The notes under the pieces were generated by a model. It did not search any database. It saw only the letters and a program-made list of their open reading frames with translations, and was not told the origin of the DNA. 64,000 nucleotides of DNA from Salinisphaera aquimarina (GTDB lineage: Bacteria > Pseudomonadota > Gammaproteobacteria > Nevskiales > Salinisphaeraceae): positions 354,543 to 418,542 of the forward strand of contig NZ_JBHRSS010000004.1 in assembly GCF_042643355.1 (NCBI RefSeq). The letters run 5' to 3'. Below, one piece after another: positions 16,002 through 25,028 of the stretch; positions within the stretch are counted from its first letter, which is position 1; each line of letters opens with the position of its first letter. A program made the translations under genes and the position numbers.

Positions 16002-16589
16002 TTATAGACCATCGTTGGCATCGGAAAAATGCCGCCGCACCAGGTCTTGAGCCTGGCGCCACAAAATTGGCGAACCGCGCTGGATCGTCGGGCCATAGCG
16101 GTCATGGACCTGCTGCTCGGTTACATGGTTCTCGGTCCACGTTCCGCCGCCGGTGAGTGTGTTCAGCAACAGCGGTTGCAGGCGATCGAGCGCTTTGGCG
16201 AACCTGGCTTCCGGCGTTTCGGCCGCTTCGAATTCCCGCCAGAGGGCCGACAACTTCGCCGCCTGGTCGTCCGGGAGCAATCCGAACAAGCGTTCGGCGG
16301 CCGCGTTTTCTCGGGCCTCCACCTCCTTGCTGTCGTGGTTACCGTGCATCGGCGCGTCGCCCGCATCGATCTCGACGATGTCGTGAACCAGCAGGAGCTT
16401 GATGACCCGGGCAGTGTCAACGGTCTCATCGTCTGCAAGCACCAACGCGAACATGGCGAGATGCCAGGAGTGTTCGGCCGAATTTTCGCGCCGGCTCCGG
16501 TCGACAATTCGAGACTGGCGCACGACTGACTTCAACGCATCGATTTCGGCGAGGAACGCAAGCTGTTCGGTAATACGGTCTTCGGACAT
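16002..16589 (-). CDS. HD-domain hydrolase, YfbR/HDDC2-like
   Basis: A 195-residue HD-superfamily phosphohydrolase. Metal ligands are visible in RRENSAEHSWHLAMF and LLVHDIVEIDAGD (the HD pair), with a later ALDRLQPLLLN aspartate helix. Relatives such as YfbR remove the phosphate from deoxyribonucleoside 5'-monophosphates. The ATG at 16589 (MSEDRITEQLAFL) gives the family N-terminus. It precedes an MBL-fold gene in the same orientation 62 nt away, so co-transcription is possible. Confidence 0.8.
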   Translation of the reverse strand: MSEDRITEQLAFLAEIDALKSVVRQSRIVDRSRRENSAEHSWHLAMFALVLADDETVDTARVIKLLLVHDIVEIDAGDAPMHGNHDSKEVEARENAAAERLFGLLPDDQAAKLSALWREFEAAETPEARFAKALDRLQPLLLNTLTGGGTWTENHVTEQQVHDRYGPTIQRGSPILWRQAQDLVRRHFSDANDGL

Positions 16590-16651
16590 GGGGTTATCGG
16601 CTAGCTGGAGAAATGACAGGGAGCAGAGCACGGCTTCAGCACGAAAGTGCC

Positions 16652-17290
16652 TCAGTGATTCTGACCGTCGCGAATTCGCGCAATCATGGCGTCAAACCGC
16701 TGGCGGCTATCGCGGCTGTTGGTACGGGCATAGAACGGTTCATCCTTCGACGCCGCCCAGGGCAGCAGCACGTCGAACTCCACGTCACGCAGCCGGGCCA
16801 GGCTTTCGACGTATTTTTCACGATCGCTCGATTCCAGCACTGCCGCGACCCAGTCGCCACCGCTCAGACTTACGCTGTCTCCGGTGAACAGGAAGCGATC
16901 CTGGCCGTCGTTCCAGAGATAGGCCGTCGCGCCGGGCGTATGGCCGGGGATGGGGATGATCTCGAAATCGTCGTCCAGCATTCCCCGCGCCTCAAAAGTG
17001 TCGGAAACCCGAGTCTCCTTGGCGACCGCTTCCGCATCATCCGCGTGGCAGTAGAGCGGTACGTCGAGCGGTGGCTTGAAAAACTGCACTTCATGGCAGT
17101 GGTTGAGATAGTGACGCTCGATTCGCTCCACGCCATCGGCGCGCAATTCTTTCTCTCTCAAAACGCTTGCGTTGTAGATAAGAAGATTGCCGGCCGAACG
17201 CTTGAGCACGAAGGCACGCACGTGTATCGAGGTGTCGAAGGGCAAGGCGTCGGTGGCCGAGGCCATAATATTCTCGAAGTCAGTTTTCAT
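16652..17290 (-). CDS. Metallo-beta-lactamase-fold hydrolase
   Basis: A 212-residue MBL-fold protein. Recognisable metal-site elements are YLNHCHEVQF (partial HxH), the IPGHTPGATAYLW histidine strand and LFTGDSV with its Asp. The usual HxHxDH is reduced to HCHEV, so the site may be altered or bind a single metal. The N-terminus MKTDFENIMASATDALPF was preferred over upstream in-frame starts because the longer version reads as unrelated composition. The substrate is unknown. Confidence 0.75.
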   Translation of the reverse strand: MKTDFENIMASATDALPFDTSIHVRAFVLKRSAGNLLIYNASVLREKELRADGVERIERHYLNHCHEVQFFKPPLDVPLYCHADDAEAVAKETRVSDTFEARGMLDDDFEIIPIPGHTPGATAYLWNDGQDRFLFTGDSVSLSGGDWVAAVLESSDREKYVESLARLRDVEFDVLLPWAASKDEPFYARTNSRDSRQRFDAMIARIRDGQNH

Positions 17291-17659
17291 GGCTGAGCCC
17301 TTGCATTGAGAACATCGCAGATCATACGGGTAGACCATTGTTTCGGCGAGAGTCGGGCCCCGTCTCGGTCGACGCACGACATGCGGTAGCTTGGCAATTG
17401 CGCTCTATGACCGGACCGCCGCTTCCGGCCACTCGTCTTATTGACTGGCACCAAAACGGGATTGGAAGTCAGGTTGGCTAAACCGGCACCTCCAGGTTGT
17501 CTGATAAAGCGATTACCTGATGCCCTGGGCCGTGACGCGCCTACCGCGCCCAGGCACGGCAGGCCGTGGGTCGAAAGGCTTATGATGAACAATCGCTTGA
17601 GGCACGGGATGATCAACCGCATGCTTCATCGCATCAACCCCTTCGTCACTGCGTTAGTC
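17291..17659. other. Intergenic region, no supported gene
   Basis: This is the divergent spacer between the MBL-fold gene and ychJ. No clear promoter, repeat or conserved small frame was found. The open frame running into ychJ from 17441 lacks protein-like character before the ychJ ATG. Confidence 0.5.
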
Positions 17660-18100
17660 ATGACCTGCCCCTGTCAGTCCGGCCGCGCCTACGAGCGCTG
17701 CTGTGGCCCTTATCATCGCGGCGAACTGGCTCCCACGCCGGAACCGCTGATGCGTGCCCGGTATAGCGCCTATGCCAACGGCGATGCGGCATACGTGAAG
17801 ACGAGCTGGCACGCCGACACGCGGCCCGCCACGCTGACTCTGCCGAGCGGCGATCGCTGGCTGGGCCTGGAGGTGATCGACAGCGGCGAGGATGGCGATA
17901 CGGGCTGGGTGCACTTTCGCGCGGCCTGCCGCGATGACGCCGGCTTTGCCCTGCTCGAGGAACGCTCGCGTTTCGTGCGCGAAGCCGGCCGCTGGTTCTA
18001 CCTGGACGGGGAACACGCGGTGACGCCGCTCAAACCGGGCCGCAACGATCCCTGCCCCTGCGGCAGCGGCCGGAAATTCAAGAAGTGCTGCGCGGGCTGA
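17660..18100 (+). CDS. ychJ: YchJ-family protein with two SEC-C zinc motifs (UPF0225)
   Basis: A 146-residue UPF0225 protein. An N-terminal SEC-C-like motif (CPCQSGRAYERCCGPYHRG) and a C-terminal one (NDPCPCGSGRKFKKCC) flank an NTF2-like core (LMRARYSAYANGDAAYVKTS). SEC-C motifs bind zinc. The cellular role of YchJ is not established. The ATG at 17660 puts the first cysteines at the N-terminus as in homologues. Confidence 0.92.
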   Translation: MTCPCQSGRAYERCCGPYHRGELAPTPEPLMRARYSAYANGDAAYVKTSWHADTRPATLTLPSGDRWLGLEVIDSGEDGDTGWVHFRAACRDDAGFALLEERSRFVREAGRWFYLDGEHAVTPLKPGRNDPCPCGSGRKFKKCCAG

Positions 18101-18181
18101 GCACGTCTCCAGGCCAGGCATTCGCGGGCCCGCCGGTACAAGTTTCACGCGTCGCAACTCTGCGGCGCATCCGCCGTCCGT

Positions 18182-18622
18182 TTAGCTGCGTTCGTCCCGC
18201 TCGAACTCCGCCATGGCGTTCATCACGTCATCGAATTCGCCGTCCTGCTCTGCCGCGGCGTCGGCCATGGCATCGAGATCGTCGGTGGGAATGGCGTCGG
18301 TACGCGGCGGCGCGGGGACGTGGTCGTCCGAGGCCTGTGATGGATCAGCGGCCTTGGCGCTGCTTTTCTTCGACGCGGCCCTGGGGGCAGGTTTTTCCCG
18401 CGACGCGCTCGGCTTCTTGTTGCTGTTCTCGCTTTCGGTCGCGCAGATCCAGGCTTGGTCGTCGGTCCAGACGACCTGCGTGATCTGGGCGCGCCACTGC
18501 TTGTTGGCGCGTGTCACGATCTGCACGGTGTCGCCGACCTTGACGGGATTGGTGGTCTTGCAGCCCCAGTCGCCGTTGCGCAGTTTGCAAGGGCTGGCTT
18601 CGATCAGGTCTTGTTCGCTCAT
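18182..18622 (-). CDS. Hypothetical protein with SH3/KOW-like N-terminus and charged low-complexity tail
   Basis: A 146-residue protein of unrecognised family. The N-terminal 60 residues contain CKLRNGDWGCKTTNP and VKVGDTVQIVTRANKQW, which look like a small beta-barrel (SH3/KOW-like). The middle is Lys/Ser/Ala rich and the C-terminus acidic (DLDAMADAAAEQDGEFDDV). This layout suggests a cytoplasmic nucleic-acid or protein-binding accessory factor, but no function can be assigned. The ATG at 18622 (MSEQDLIEASPCKL) was chosen; upstream sequence is not protein-like. Confidence 0.6.
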   Translation of the reverse strand: MSEQDLIEASPCKLRNGDWGCKTTNPVKVGDTVQIVTRANKQWRAQITQVVWTDDQAWICATESENSNKKPSASREKPAPRAASKKSSAKAADPSQASDDHVPAPPRTDAIPTDDLDAMADAAAEQDGEFDDVMNAMAEFERDERS

Positions 18623-18896
18623 GGGGTTCTGGTTGCTGGGTAACGGGGTTGGGATGGGTCTCGGTGTGCACGCTATGCGTATTCGCCGGCAATTTCCAGG
18701 CGACCGCACGAATTGCACCGCAGACACCAGCCTGGCGAGATGTGCTGCGAGGAAACTCGGCTTCAGGAACAAGTCTTTGCCAGTTGGCGCGCGTTGCCGG
18801 GACCGATTCGGCCCCGACTTTCCCGACACCGTTATCCGGCCGGCTTGACGCCAACCGCGATCACTGCGATTTCAAGACCGGCTGCAGCTCCGGCCG

Positions 18897-19931
18897 TCAC
18901 CGCAGAATGGCCCCGACCGCGTCCGAGCGATAGAAATCCTCGAACTGCCGCCGGATGGCAGGCTGCAGCATGTGCTTCGCCTGTAATGCGTCGATGACCT
19001 GGGGCAGAAAACGCATTGCGTCGCGAACCATCATGTCGCGAGTGACGCCGATATCGTCAAGCAGTTCGGTGAGCGTGGCGTCTCGGTAGGTGTCGAAGAA
19101 GACCTCGACGCCGCTCTCGATGAGTTGGCGGTAGATCGGCGTGCGGCGCAGGCGCTGCCAGTATTCATAGCCGATGACGAACAGTTCGTCGATATCCAGC
19201 TGGCCGGCGAAGTCGCGCACGGAGGCGACCGAGCGATGCTTGTGATCGTCCCAGAAATCGAGCACGGCGCGGCGCAGTTCTTCGGACTCGAATGCGTCGT
19301 GCAGAAACGCTTCGCTGGCCCGCATGCCGGCCTTGGTGTTGTGCTTGACGTAGCGCTGGATGCCGCGCTCTATCGCGTCGCCTATTTGCGCCGGCGCACG
19401 GTCGATCACCGCGCGCCCCAGCTTCATCGCGGTACGGCCGCCCGGCACCCGCGCGGCGAGCTGTTTACTCTGGGCCACGTAGCCGCGCAGACCCGAATAC
19501 AGCAGCTGGGCCACCAGATTGGCGAAGACCGGATTGGATACCGATTGGTGGATCACCTCGTCGCGCAGATGCTGCATTTCCAGCAGCTTGTCGAGCAATT
19601 CCTCGAACTCGCGGTCCGGGAGGACTTCCTCCAGCGTGGTTTCGTCCTCGATGGGATGTGCGTAGAGCGCGGCCGCGATATCGCCCACGAGCGCGGGGAT
19701 CGCGCCGCCCACTTTCATGTCGACGGCGTAGTCGACCGCGGTGCGCTGGACCGACTCCACGCTGATGACATCACTCAGGCGCAGGCGGGCGGCGTCTTCC
19801 AGTAACCAGTCGACGCGGCGTCCGAGCCCGATCCGCAGCGCATCACCCTGCAGGCTTTCCATCACCCAGGCGACATGGGCATCCAGCAACGCTTCTGCTT
19901 TCGAACCTGCGAATTCGTCTGTGCCCGTCAT
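18897..19931 (-). CDS. Conserved hypothetical helical protein
   Basis: A 344-residue, predominantly alpha-helical soluble protein. No catalytic motif, signal peptide or membrane helix is seen. Features include an acidic N-terminal third (HPIEDETTLEEVLPDREFEE), a central basic stretch (GGRTAMKLGRAVIDRAPAQI) and a C-terminal RDMMVRDAMRFLPQVIDAL helix. Codon use matches neighbouring core genes, so it is probably a resident gene rather than an acquired one. It is divergent from the TRIC channel gene. Function unknown. Confidence 0.7.
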   Translation of the reverse strand: MTGTDEFAGSKAEALLDAHVAWVMESLQGDALRIGLGRRVDWLLEDAARLRLSDVISVESVQRTAVDYAVDMKVGGAIPALVGDIAAALYAHPIEDETTLEEVLPDREFEELLDKLLEMQHLRDEVIHQSVSNPVFANLVAQLLYSGLRGYVAQSKQLAARVPGGRTAMKLGRAVIDRAPAQIGDAIERGIQRYVKHNTKAGMRASEAFLHDAFESEELRRAVLDFWDDHKHRSVASVRDFAGQLDIDELFVIGYEYWQRLRRTPIYRQLIESGVEVFFDTYRDATLTELLDDIGVTRDMMVRDAMRFLPQVIDALQAKHMLQPAIRRQFEDFYRSDAVGAILR

Positions 19932-20109
19932 GTGGTGGCTGCTCTGCTCGGCTGATTGGTGATCTTATCAGCCGGTAATGTCAGACGATGGCGTGCCGAG
20001 CGGCGGGCCGTGCTCGGCGGCGAGGCGGATGGTCGTGGCCTGGCGTGGGCCGTCGCCATTACAATCCGCGGGTTTCCCGTCTTCTGCTTTCCCAACGAGC
20101 CGTACCGTC

Positions 20110-20727
20110 ATGCACTTATTGCTTTCCGTGCTCGATCTGGCGGGTACCTTCGTGTTCGCGATCAGTGGTGCGATGGCAGCGGCGCACAGACGCCTCGACA
20201 TCTTCGGGATTGCGGTGCTGGCGTTTGCCACGGGTACGGTGGGCGGCATAACGCGGGATCTGCTGATCGGCGCGACGCCGCCGCTCGCGATCGCGGACCC
20301 GCGTTATGCGCTGATGGCGCTGGGCGCGGCGATCGTGGTCTTCTTCGGCCATCGCCTGGTCGATCGCATCCAGAGCCCCGTCGCGCTGTTCGATGCGGCG
20401 GGCCTGTCGATGTTCGCGGTGACCGGCACGATCCGCGCGCTGGACTTCGGTATCTCGCCGGTAATGGCCGCAGTGCTCGGCATGGTGACCGGTATCGGCG
20501 GCGGCATAATGCGCGACGTGCTGATTGCACGTATCCCGACCGTGCTCCAGCAGGTCGAGCTCTATGCCACGGCAGCTCTGGCGGGATCTGCGTTGACAGT
20601 GCTGGGCGTCACCCTGGACTGGCCGTTTGTGCCGACGGTGATCGGCGCGGCCGTGCTGTGTTTCTTCCTGCGATTGATGGCGCTGCGCCGCGGCTGGCAT
20701 CTGCCGGCGCCCCGGGTCGGGAAATGA
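20110..20727 (+). CDS. TRIC/UPF0126-family inner-membrane cation channel (YicG-like)
   Basis: A 205-residue membrane protein with seven hydrophobic segments arranged as two repeats. Each repeat has the signature glycine-rich turn: ATGTVGGITRDLL and VTGIGGGIMRDVL. This is the bacterial UPF0126/TRIC family of trimeric potassium-permeable channels. The ATG at 20110 begins directly with the first helix (MHLLLSVLDLAGTFVFAISG). Confidence 0.88.
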   Translation: MHLLLSVLDLAGTFVFAISGAMAAAHRRLDIFGIAVLAFATGTVGGITRDLLIGATPPLAIADPRYALMALGAAIVVFFGHRLVDRIQSPVALFDAAGLSMFAVTGTIRALDFGISPVMAAVLGMVTGIGGGIMRDVLIARIPTVLQQVELYATAALAGSALTVLGVTLDWPFVPTVIGAAVLCFFLRLMALRRGWHLPAPRVGK

Positions 20728-20789
20728 GCGCGCTCTGATTTGTACCGCGGCGGCGGTCGTCTCCAGAGCGTCGCTTTTCGCGCCAGGCC

Positions 20790-21035
20790 GATCGGCACGC
20801 TTTTTTTAAACGGCTGACGAACGAGGCCGTGACAGAAGACGGCCATATCAGCTACCGCTGCTATATCGACATCGAAAACGAGAAAGTTTTTCGCGTGTTC
20901 GAGCATTGGCAGTCGCAGGACGCGCTGGAAGCGCATTTCACCACCGAGCACATGGCCGAACTCAACCACGAGCTGCCAGAGCGGATCGTCGCGCCGCCGG
21001 AGTGGAGTCGGCCGGCATCTGTTGCGGGGCGATAA
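20790..21035 (+). pseudogene. 5'-truncated antibiotic-biosynthesis-monooxygenase-like paralogue
   Basis: From FKRLTNEAVTEDGHISY onward the frame closely matches the intact gene at 24664 (FRRLTNETVKEDGNISY), continuing VFRVFEHWQSQDALEAHFTT and MAELNHELPERIVAPPE. The first strand and the Met are missing, and similarity fades upstream of about 20795. Its 3' end overlaps the 3' end of the opposite-strand diguanylate cyclase gene. It looks like a partial duplicate. Confidence 0.7.
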
Positions 21036-22296
21036 CGAGTCGGTCGCGACCCGCGTGCTTGGCGTGATACATGGCCTGGTCGGCCCGTTCGAGGGTTAGA
21101 TGCCAGTCGCCGTCCGACAATTCGGCAAAGCCCATGCTCACGCTGATCTCGGCGTCCGCAGCATTCGCGAGCGCGATCGTCCTGAACGTCTGCTGCAAAC
21201 GATGGGTCAGGGCCTGGAGCATCTCGAAGTCGGTGCCGGGCAGATACACGACGAACTCGTCACCGCCCCAGCGGCAGGGGATATCGCCGTCGCGCATATT
21301 ACTGCGTATACGATCGGCCACGGCACGGATGAGTTCGTCGCCACAGCTGTGCCCGAAGCGGTCGTTGATCATCTTGAAGCGGTCGAGATCGATGAACAAC
21401 AGTCCGCCCCGCGCCGCTGTACCAAGCTGATTCAGACTGTTTTCCAGGTGGCCGCGGGTGAACAGGCCTGAGTTGGCGTCGCGCGTGACCGCGTCTGTCA
21501 GGCGACGTAATTTCCGGTTCTGGTGCTGACGATCCTGCAATGTTCTCGAATAGTGCATCGCGAGTACCCCGAAGGCACCAACCTGGAAGCAGGCATAGGC
21601 CAGGGACAGAAGACCGACCGGCGATGACACGATTTCCAATTCGCGCAGCGCGTCATGCACGCCGGTCGCGAAAAGCACAACGACAGCCAGAACCGTCAGC
21701 CGCCATGCCATGGCTGAGCCTACCCGATAAGCCAGACGTGTCAGTCGCAGGCATACGACCGCGAAAAGCGTTAAACACAGCGCAAAGAAGACCGGCGCGC
21801 CGGCACCGTAGTCGGCGTAGACCGCGCTGCCCTTCACCGTGATGGCATCGCTCGCGATTATAAGAGCGGGATGGTTGACCCATACCAAGGCGGCAACGGC
21901 GACGGTGCCACCGTACACGGCAAGGATCGCGCCACGGAAAACAGTACGTTCAGGTTCCAGTGCCCAGGACAGATTGATATAAGCAGCCACGGACAGCACG
22001 ATAGCGCTCAATATCAGTCGATACGTTATGAGGACTTCCTGGGCATCGCCCATTGCGACGCTGATGCGCACCATCGTATCCCCACCGATGTACAGCGTCG
22101 CGAACAGGCTCGCCAAAATGAAATGATAGGCCGCCCAGCGTTCGCTCTGGCCATGCTTACGCAGGGACAATGTGAATACGGCAAGCAGGATCAGCAGCGT
22201 CGTTGTGATACCGGTGGCCGTGATCTTGAGACAGAGAACCCACAGATCGAGCCGCGAAACGCCGTTGAATCCGTCGAAAATAACGTCTTGGTTCAT
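20962..22296 (-). CDS. Membrane-anchored GGDEF diguanylate cyclase
   Basis: A 444-residue protein with about 7 N-terminal membrane helices and a C-terminal GGDEF domain that should make c-di-GMP. The active-site loop is WGGDEF, with LFIDLDRFKMINDRFGHSCG supplying the metal-binding Asp. An RxxD inhibitory site 5 residues before the loop is not obvious. The ATG at 22296 (MNQDVIFDGFNG) was preferred to an upstream TTG at 22332. The first helix starts soon after. It is the first of three GGDEF proteins in the window. Confidence 0.88.
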   Translation of the reverse strand: MNQDVIFDGFNGVSRLDLWVLCLKITATGITTTLLILLAVFTLSLRKHGQSERWAAYHFILASLFATLYIGGDTMVRISVAMGDAQEVLITYRLILSAIVLSVAAYINLSWALEPERTVFRGAILAVYGGTVAVAALVWVNHPALIIASDAITVKGSAVYADYGAGAPVFFALCLTLFAVVCLRLTRLAYRVGSAMAWRLTVLAVVVLFATGVHDALRELEIVSSPVGLLSLAYACFQVGAFGVLAMHYSRTLQDRQHQNRKLRRLTDAVTRDANSGLFTRGHLENSLNQLGTAARGGLLFIDLDRFKMINDRFGHSCGDELIRAVADRIRSNMRDGDIPCRWGGDEFVVYLPGTDFEMLQALTHRLQQTFRTIALANAADAEISVSMGFAELSDGDWHLTLERADQAMYHAKHAGRDRLVIAPQQMPADSTPAARRSALAARG

Positions 22297-22859
22297 GACG
22301 CGCTTCTTGATGTCCCTGGGAGGATAATACAAAGAATAGGAGCAGCTGTCCGGCAGATCGATGGGAGACAGACTGAGCTAGCGGGCCCAATTAGTCTGGA
22401 AGTGGCCATGAAATGGCTGGACACTTCAATCTTCAGGAAAATTGACATATTGGCTCACTGTCGGGTCGCGACGGCCAGGTCGTGGCTTGGGCGGACGTCT
22501 CTGCAACCGCCTGGATCGGCACTTGGCTCGGCCGACACCTGGGTCTCGAAACGCTCGGCACCCACGCGTCGTTGTTACTGCGTCGCCTATCGGGTCTCGT
22601 CGACCAATCCACAATCGCGCATACACCGCGCTGGGGTGATTGTCTTTCGCCGCGCCCCTAGTCGATAAGATCGCGTCCTGACGATATTGGCGGCACTGTT
22701 GGTGTTCGCCTGTGTCGTCGGTGCCGTCGTCAGTAGGCAGCCCGCCGGCTTCGCAACGCTCTATTCCCGAAGTCCGGTCGGGCGACTGGCCCGTGTTTGC
22801 CCGGTCACGCCGCGCTCGGCTGCGCCCAGGTGCTAGGGATCCCGAGGCGCCCCTCGATC
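22297..22859. other. Intergenic/degenerate region before the IS3 remnant
   Basis: No supported gene. An open stretch on the plus strand (about 22462-22661) has no start codon and no recognised similarity. A small inverted repeat, GCCAT-GAA-ATGGC, lies near 22402. The region probably contains debris linked to the IS3-family remnant that follows. Confidence 0.45.
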
Positions 22860-23108
22860 GCATTTGACGCAATCCAGCTCGAGCAGATTGAACCCGGCAA
22901 GCCGAACCAGAACGCTTACATCGAGTCCTTAAACGGTCGACTTCGAGACGAATGCTTGAACGAGCATTGGTTCGTGAGCCTGGCTCACGCGAGTTCGATC
23001 ATCCGAGGCTGGCATCGCGAGTACAACGAAGAACGCCCGAAGAAAGAATTGCGCGGGCTGACGCCCGCTGACTATGCCGCGCAGATCATCACAAATACGG
23101 CAATCTAA
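22860..23108 (+). mobile_element. IS3-family transposase OrfB, C-terminal remnant
   Basis: The last 82 residues of an IS3-group (IS407/IS2-like) integrase-type transposase: IEPGKPNQNAYIESLNGRLR, DECLNEHWFVSLAHA and YNEERPKKELRGLTPADYAA. The catalytic DDE glutamate region (QNAYIESLNG) is retained, but the two aspartates and OrfA are missing. It is non-functional and lies between the diguanylate cyclase and corA. Confidence 0.85.
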
Positions 23109-23155
23109 AACCTTGGGCTTCGGATCGAAACGCTACTAAAATCGAGGTAGGGTCG

Positions 23156-24121
23156 CTACAACCATCCCGCGCGGCGGAAACGGTAGTACAGCAAGCCACA
23201 GACGCTGGCCATGACAGCGAGCGCCACGAGGTAGCCATAGCGCCAGTCCAGCTCGGGCATGTGGCGGAAATTCATGCCCCAGATGCCGGCGAAAACGGCC
23301 GCGACTGCGAAGATGGCCGCCCACGCCGCGAGGCGCTTGTTCACCTCGCTTTCCTCGATCGCGACCATCGAGAGATTCACCTGGATGGCCGTGGTGATGG
23401 TGTCACGAATACTGTCGAGGGCGCCGTTGATGCGGTAGAGATGGTCGAAGACATCGCGAAAATACTCTTTCGTGTCGAGACACACCGCCGGCACGCGCCC
23501 GCCATGCAGGTGCGCCGACGCTTCGATCAACGGTTCCACCGCGTGCTTCACATGCATGACCTGACGCTTGAGCTGGTAGAGGCGCTCGATATTGGCGCGT
23601 TCGGAACCGCGCACGAAGATCTGCTCCTCCAACGCCTCGAGCTCCGTCTCCAATGCGTCGACCACGGGGAAATAGCGATCCACCACCGCGTCCATCAATG
23701 CGTAGAGCACGAACGCCGATCCCTTGCGCAGCAGATGCGGCTCCCGTTCGCAGCGGGCGCGAACGCCGAGAAAGCCGCGTGGGCTGCGGTTGCGCACGGA
23801 CAGGACGTAGCGCTCGCCAACGAACACGGCGACCTCCCCCCAGATGAAGGCATCTTCGACGAGATCGACGGTATGGATCACCGCGAACAGCGAGTCGTCA
23901 TATTCTTCGATCTTGGGGCGCTGATGGCCGTCGCGCGCATCCTCGACGGCCAGCTCGTGCAGGCCGAAGTTGGCCTTCATGCGGTCGAGTTCGTCGGCAT
24001 CGGCATCCTGCAGTGCGACCCACACAAAGCAGTCGGGGCGCTCCACATGCGCGTGGATCTCGTCAACGCCGATATCGCGAAGTTTTCTGCCTTCCTGGTA
24101 GGCGACGCAGTTGATCAACAC
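23156..24121 (-). CDS. corA: CorA-type magnesium/cobalt transporter
   Basis: A 321-residue CorA: a large cytoplasmic alpha/beta funnel domain, a long helix (ETELEALEEQIFVRGSERAN), then two C-terminal membrane helices with the selectivity motif GMN (GIWGMNFRHMPE) between them. It forms pentameric Mg2+/Co2+/Ni2+ channels. The start was set at GTG 24121 because GGGGGA lies about 8 nt upstream and the protein then begins LINCVAYQEGRKL, as usual for this branch; ATGs at 24154 and 24175 would add 11-18 atypical residues. Confidence 0.9.
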   Translation of the reverse strand: MLINCVAYQEGRKLRDIGVDEIHAHVERPDCFVWVALQDADADELDRMKANFGLHELAVEDARDGHQRPKIEEYDDSLFAVIHTVDLVEDAFIWGEVAVFVGERYVLSVRNRSPRGFLGVRARCEREPHLLRKGSAFVLYALMDAVVDRYFPVVDALETELEALEEQIFVRGSERANIERLYQLKRQVMHVKHAVEPLIEASAHLHGGRVPAVCLDTKEYFRDVFDHLYRINGALDSIRDTITTAIQVNLSMVAIEESEVNKRLAAWAAIFAVAAVFAGIWGMNFRHMPELDWRYGYLVALAVMASVCGLLYYRFRRAGWL

Positions 24122-24663
24122 GACTGGATTCCCCCGAGCTGCCCCTCTCGGCATCACTATATGGCAAGCGACCAAAGGACGCGAAGGCGCAGCCTCCCAT
24201 TTTCAACGCGAGCCCAAAGAGGATTTCAGTTCAGGTCTTGCTCAGCCACATTCGCGAGGTGATTCAAATGCCGGGGGCCACAAAAGCAGGTGATCGCCAC
24301 GAGTGGCGCTGCTCCTACATCCCCCCCGAAGGTAACGCCCTCAGAGAAGGCACGCCGGTATGTGTCAGCTCCGCCGAGCGCAAGAGTGCACCGGCACAAC
24401 CGAGGACATTTCTTGTATCTGCTACTTTAGCCGGGGCCGCAGTAGTTCGCCTGCTCGTTTTGCAACCAACGTCGACATCGAGAGCGTGGCACCGACAGCC
24501 CCTGGGGTCGGCTCGAGCATTGTTGAATGGCTTGGCGAGGCGACCGAATATTGTCGCTGGGTGTGCTTTCTCATTCGAGGACATGCAGCAAAACGTACGG
24601 TCCCATGGCGAATCCTGTTCCACGCTGGCTGGGTCAGTGACAATCAATAACAAGGAGTACGCA
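24122..24663. other. Intergenic region with a degenerate dispersed-repeat trace
   Basis: No supported gene. CAGTTCAGGTCTTGCTCAGC near 24227 resembles the repeat family seen at 2310-7338. The open frame that runs into the monooxygenase gene from 24238 is not protein-like. A promoter for the monooxygenase gene is expected near the end of the region. Confidence 0.45.
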
Positions 24664-24969
24664 ATGATCGTTGTATCCGGAACCGCTGAAGTGCAGCCCG
24701 ACAAGCGCCAACAAGCCATCGAGCTGTTCAGACGGCTGACGAACGAGACCGTGAAAGAAGACGGCAATATCAGCTACCACTTCTACATCGACATCGATAA
24801 GGAAAACGTTTTTCGCGTCTTCGAGCAGTGGCAATCACAGGAGGCGCTGGACGCGCATTTCACCACCGATCATATGGCCGAGCTCAACCGCGAGTTGCCA
24901 AAGCTGATCGCCGCGCCACCTGAGCTGACCCGCTACGAAATTGCCGATAGCGCCCCGCTTCCGCTTTAG
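24664..24969 (+). CDS. Antibiotic-biosynthesis-monooxygenase-domain protein (YgiN-like quinol monooxygenase)
   Basis: A 101-residue ferredoxin-like ABM-domain protein, probably a homodimer: MIVVSGTAEVQPDKRQQAIE, NISYHFYIDIDKENVFRVFE, WQSQEALDAHFTTDHMAELN. Relatives such as YgiN act on quinols without a metal or flavin. Aromatics and the HF..HM pair in the last helix line the usual pocket. AAGGAG lies 7 nt before the ATG. A 5'-truncated paralogue lies at 20790. Confidence 0.85.
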   Translation: MIVVSGTAEVQPDKRQQAIELFRRLTNETVKEDGNISYHFYIDIDKENVFRVFEQWQSQEALDAHFTTDHMAELNRELPKLIAAPPELTRYEIADSAPLPL

Positions 24970-24976
24970 AACAATC

Positions 24977-25013
24977 GGGGCAGATTGAGCTGGTCCCGTT
25001 CAATCTGTCCCCC
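24977..25013. terminator. Terminator-like hairpin between convergent genes
   Basis: GGGGCAGATTGA and TCAATCTGTCCCC form a 12-13 bp stem with one G-T pair and an 11-nt loop. It lies between the convergent monooxygenase and GH3 genes and could serve both. There is no long T-run on either side. Confidence 0.55.
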
Positions 25014-25028
25014 GAGTGCGGGTCCCGC

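Noticed and set aside
18602..18622. GATCAGGTCTTGTTCGCTCA resembling the dispersed repeat
   Set aside because: It encodes the first residues MSEQDLI of a gene and lacks the 3' part of the consensus; treated as coincidence.
22462..22661. Open plus-strand stretch before the IS3 remnant
   Set aside because: No start codon, no ribosome site and no recognisable family.
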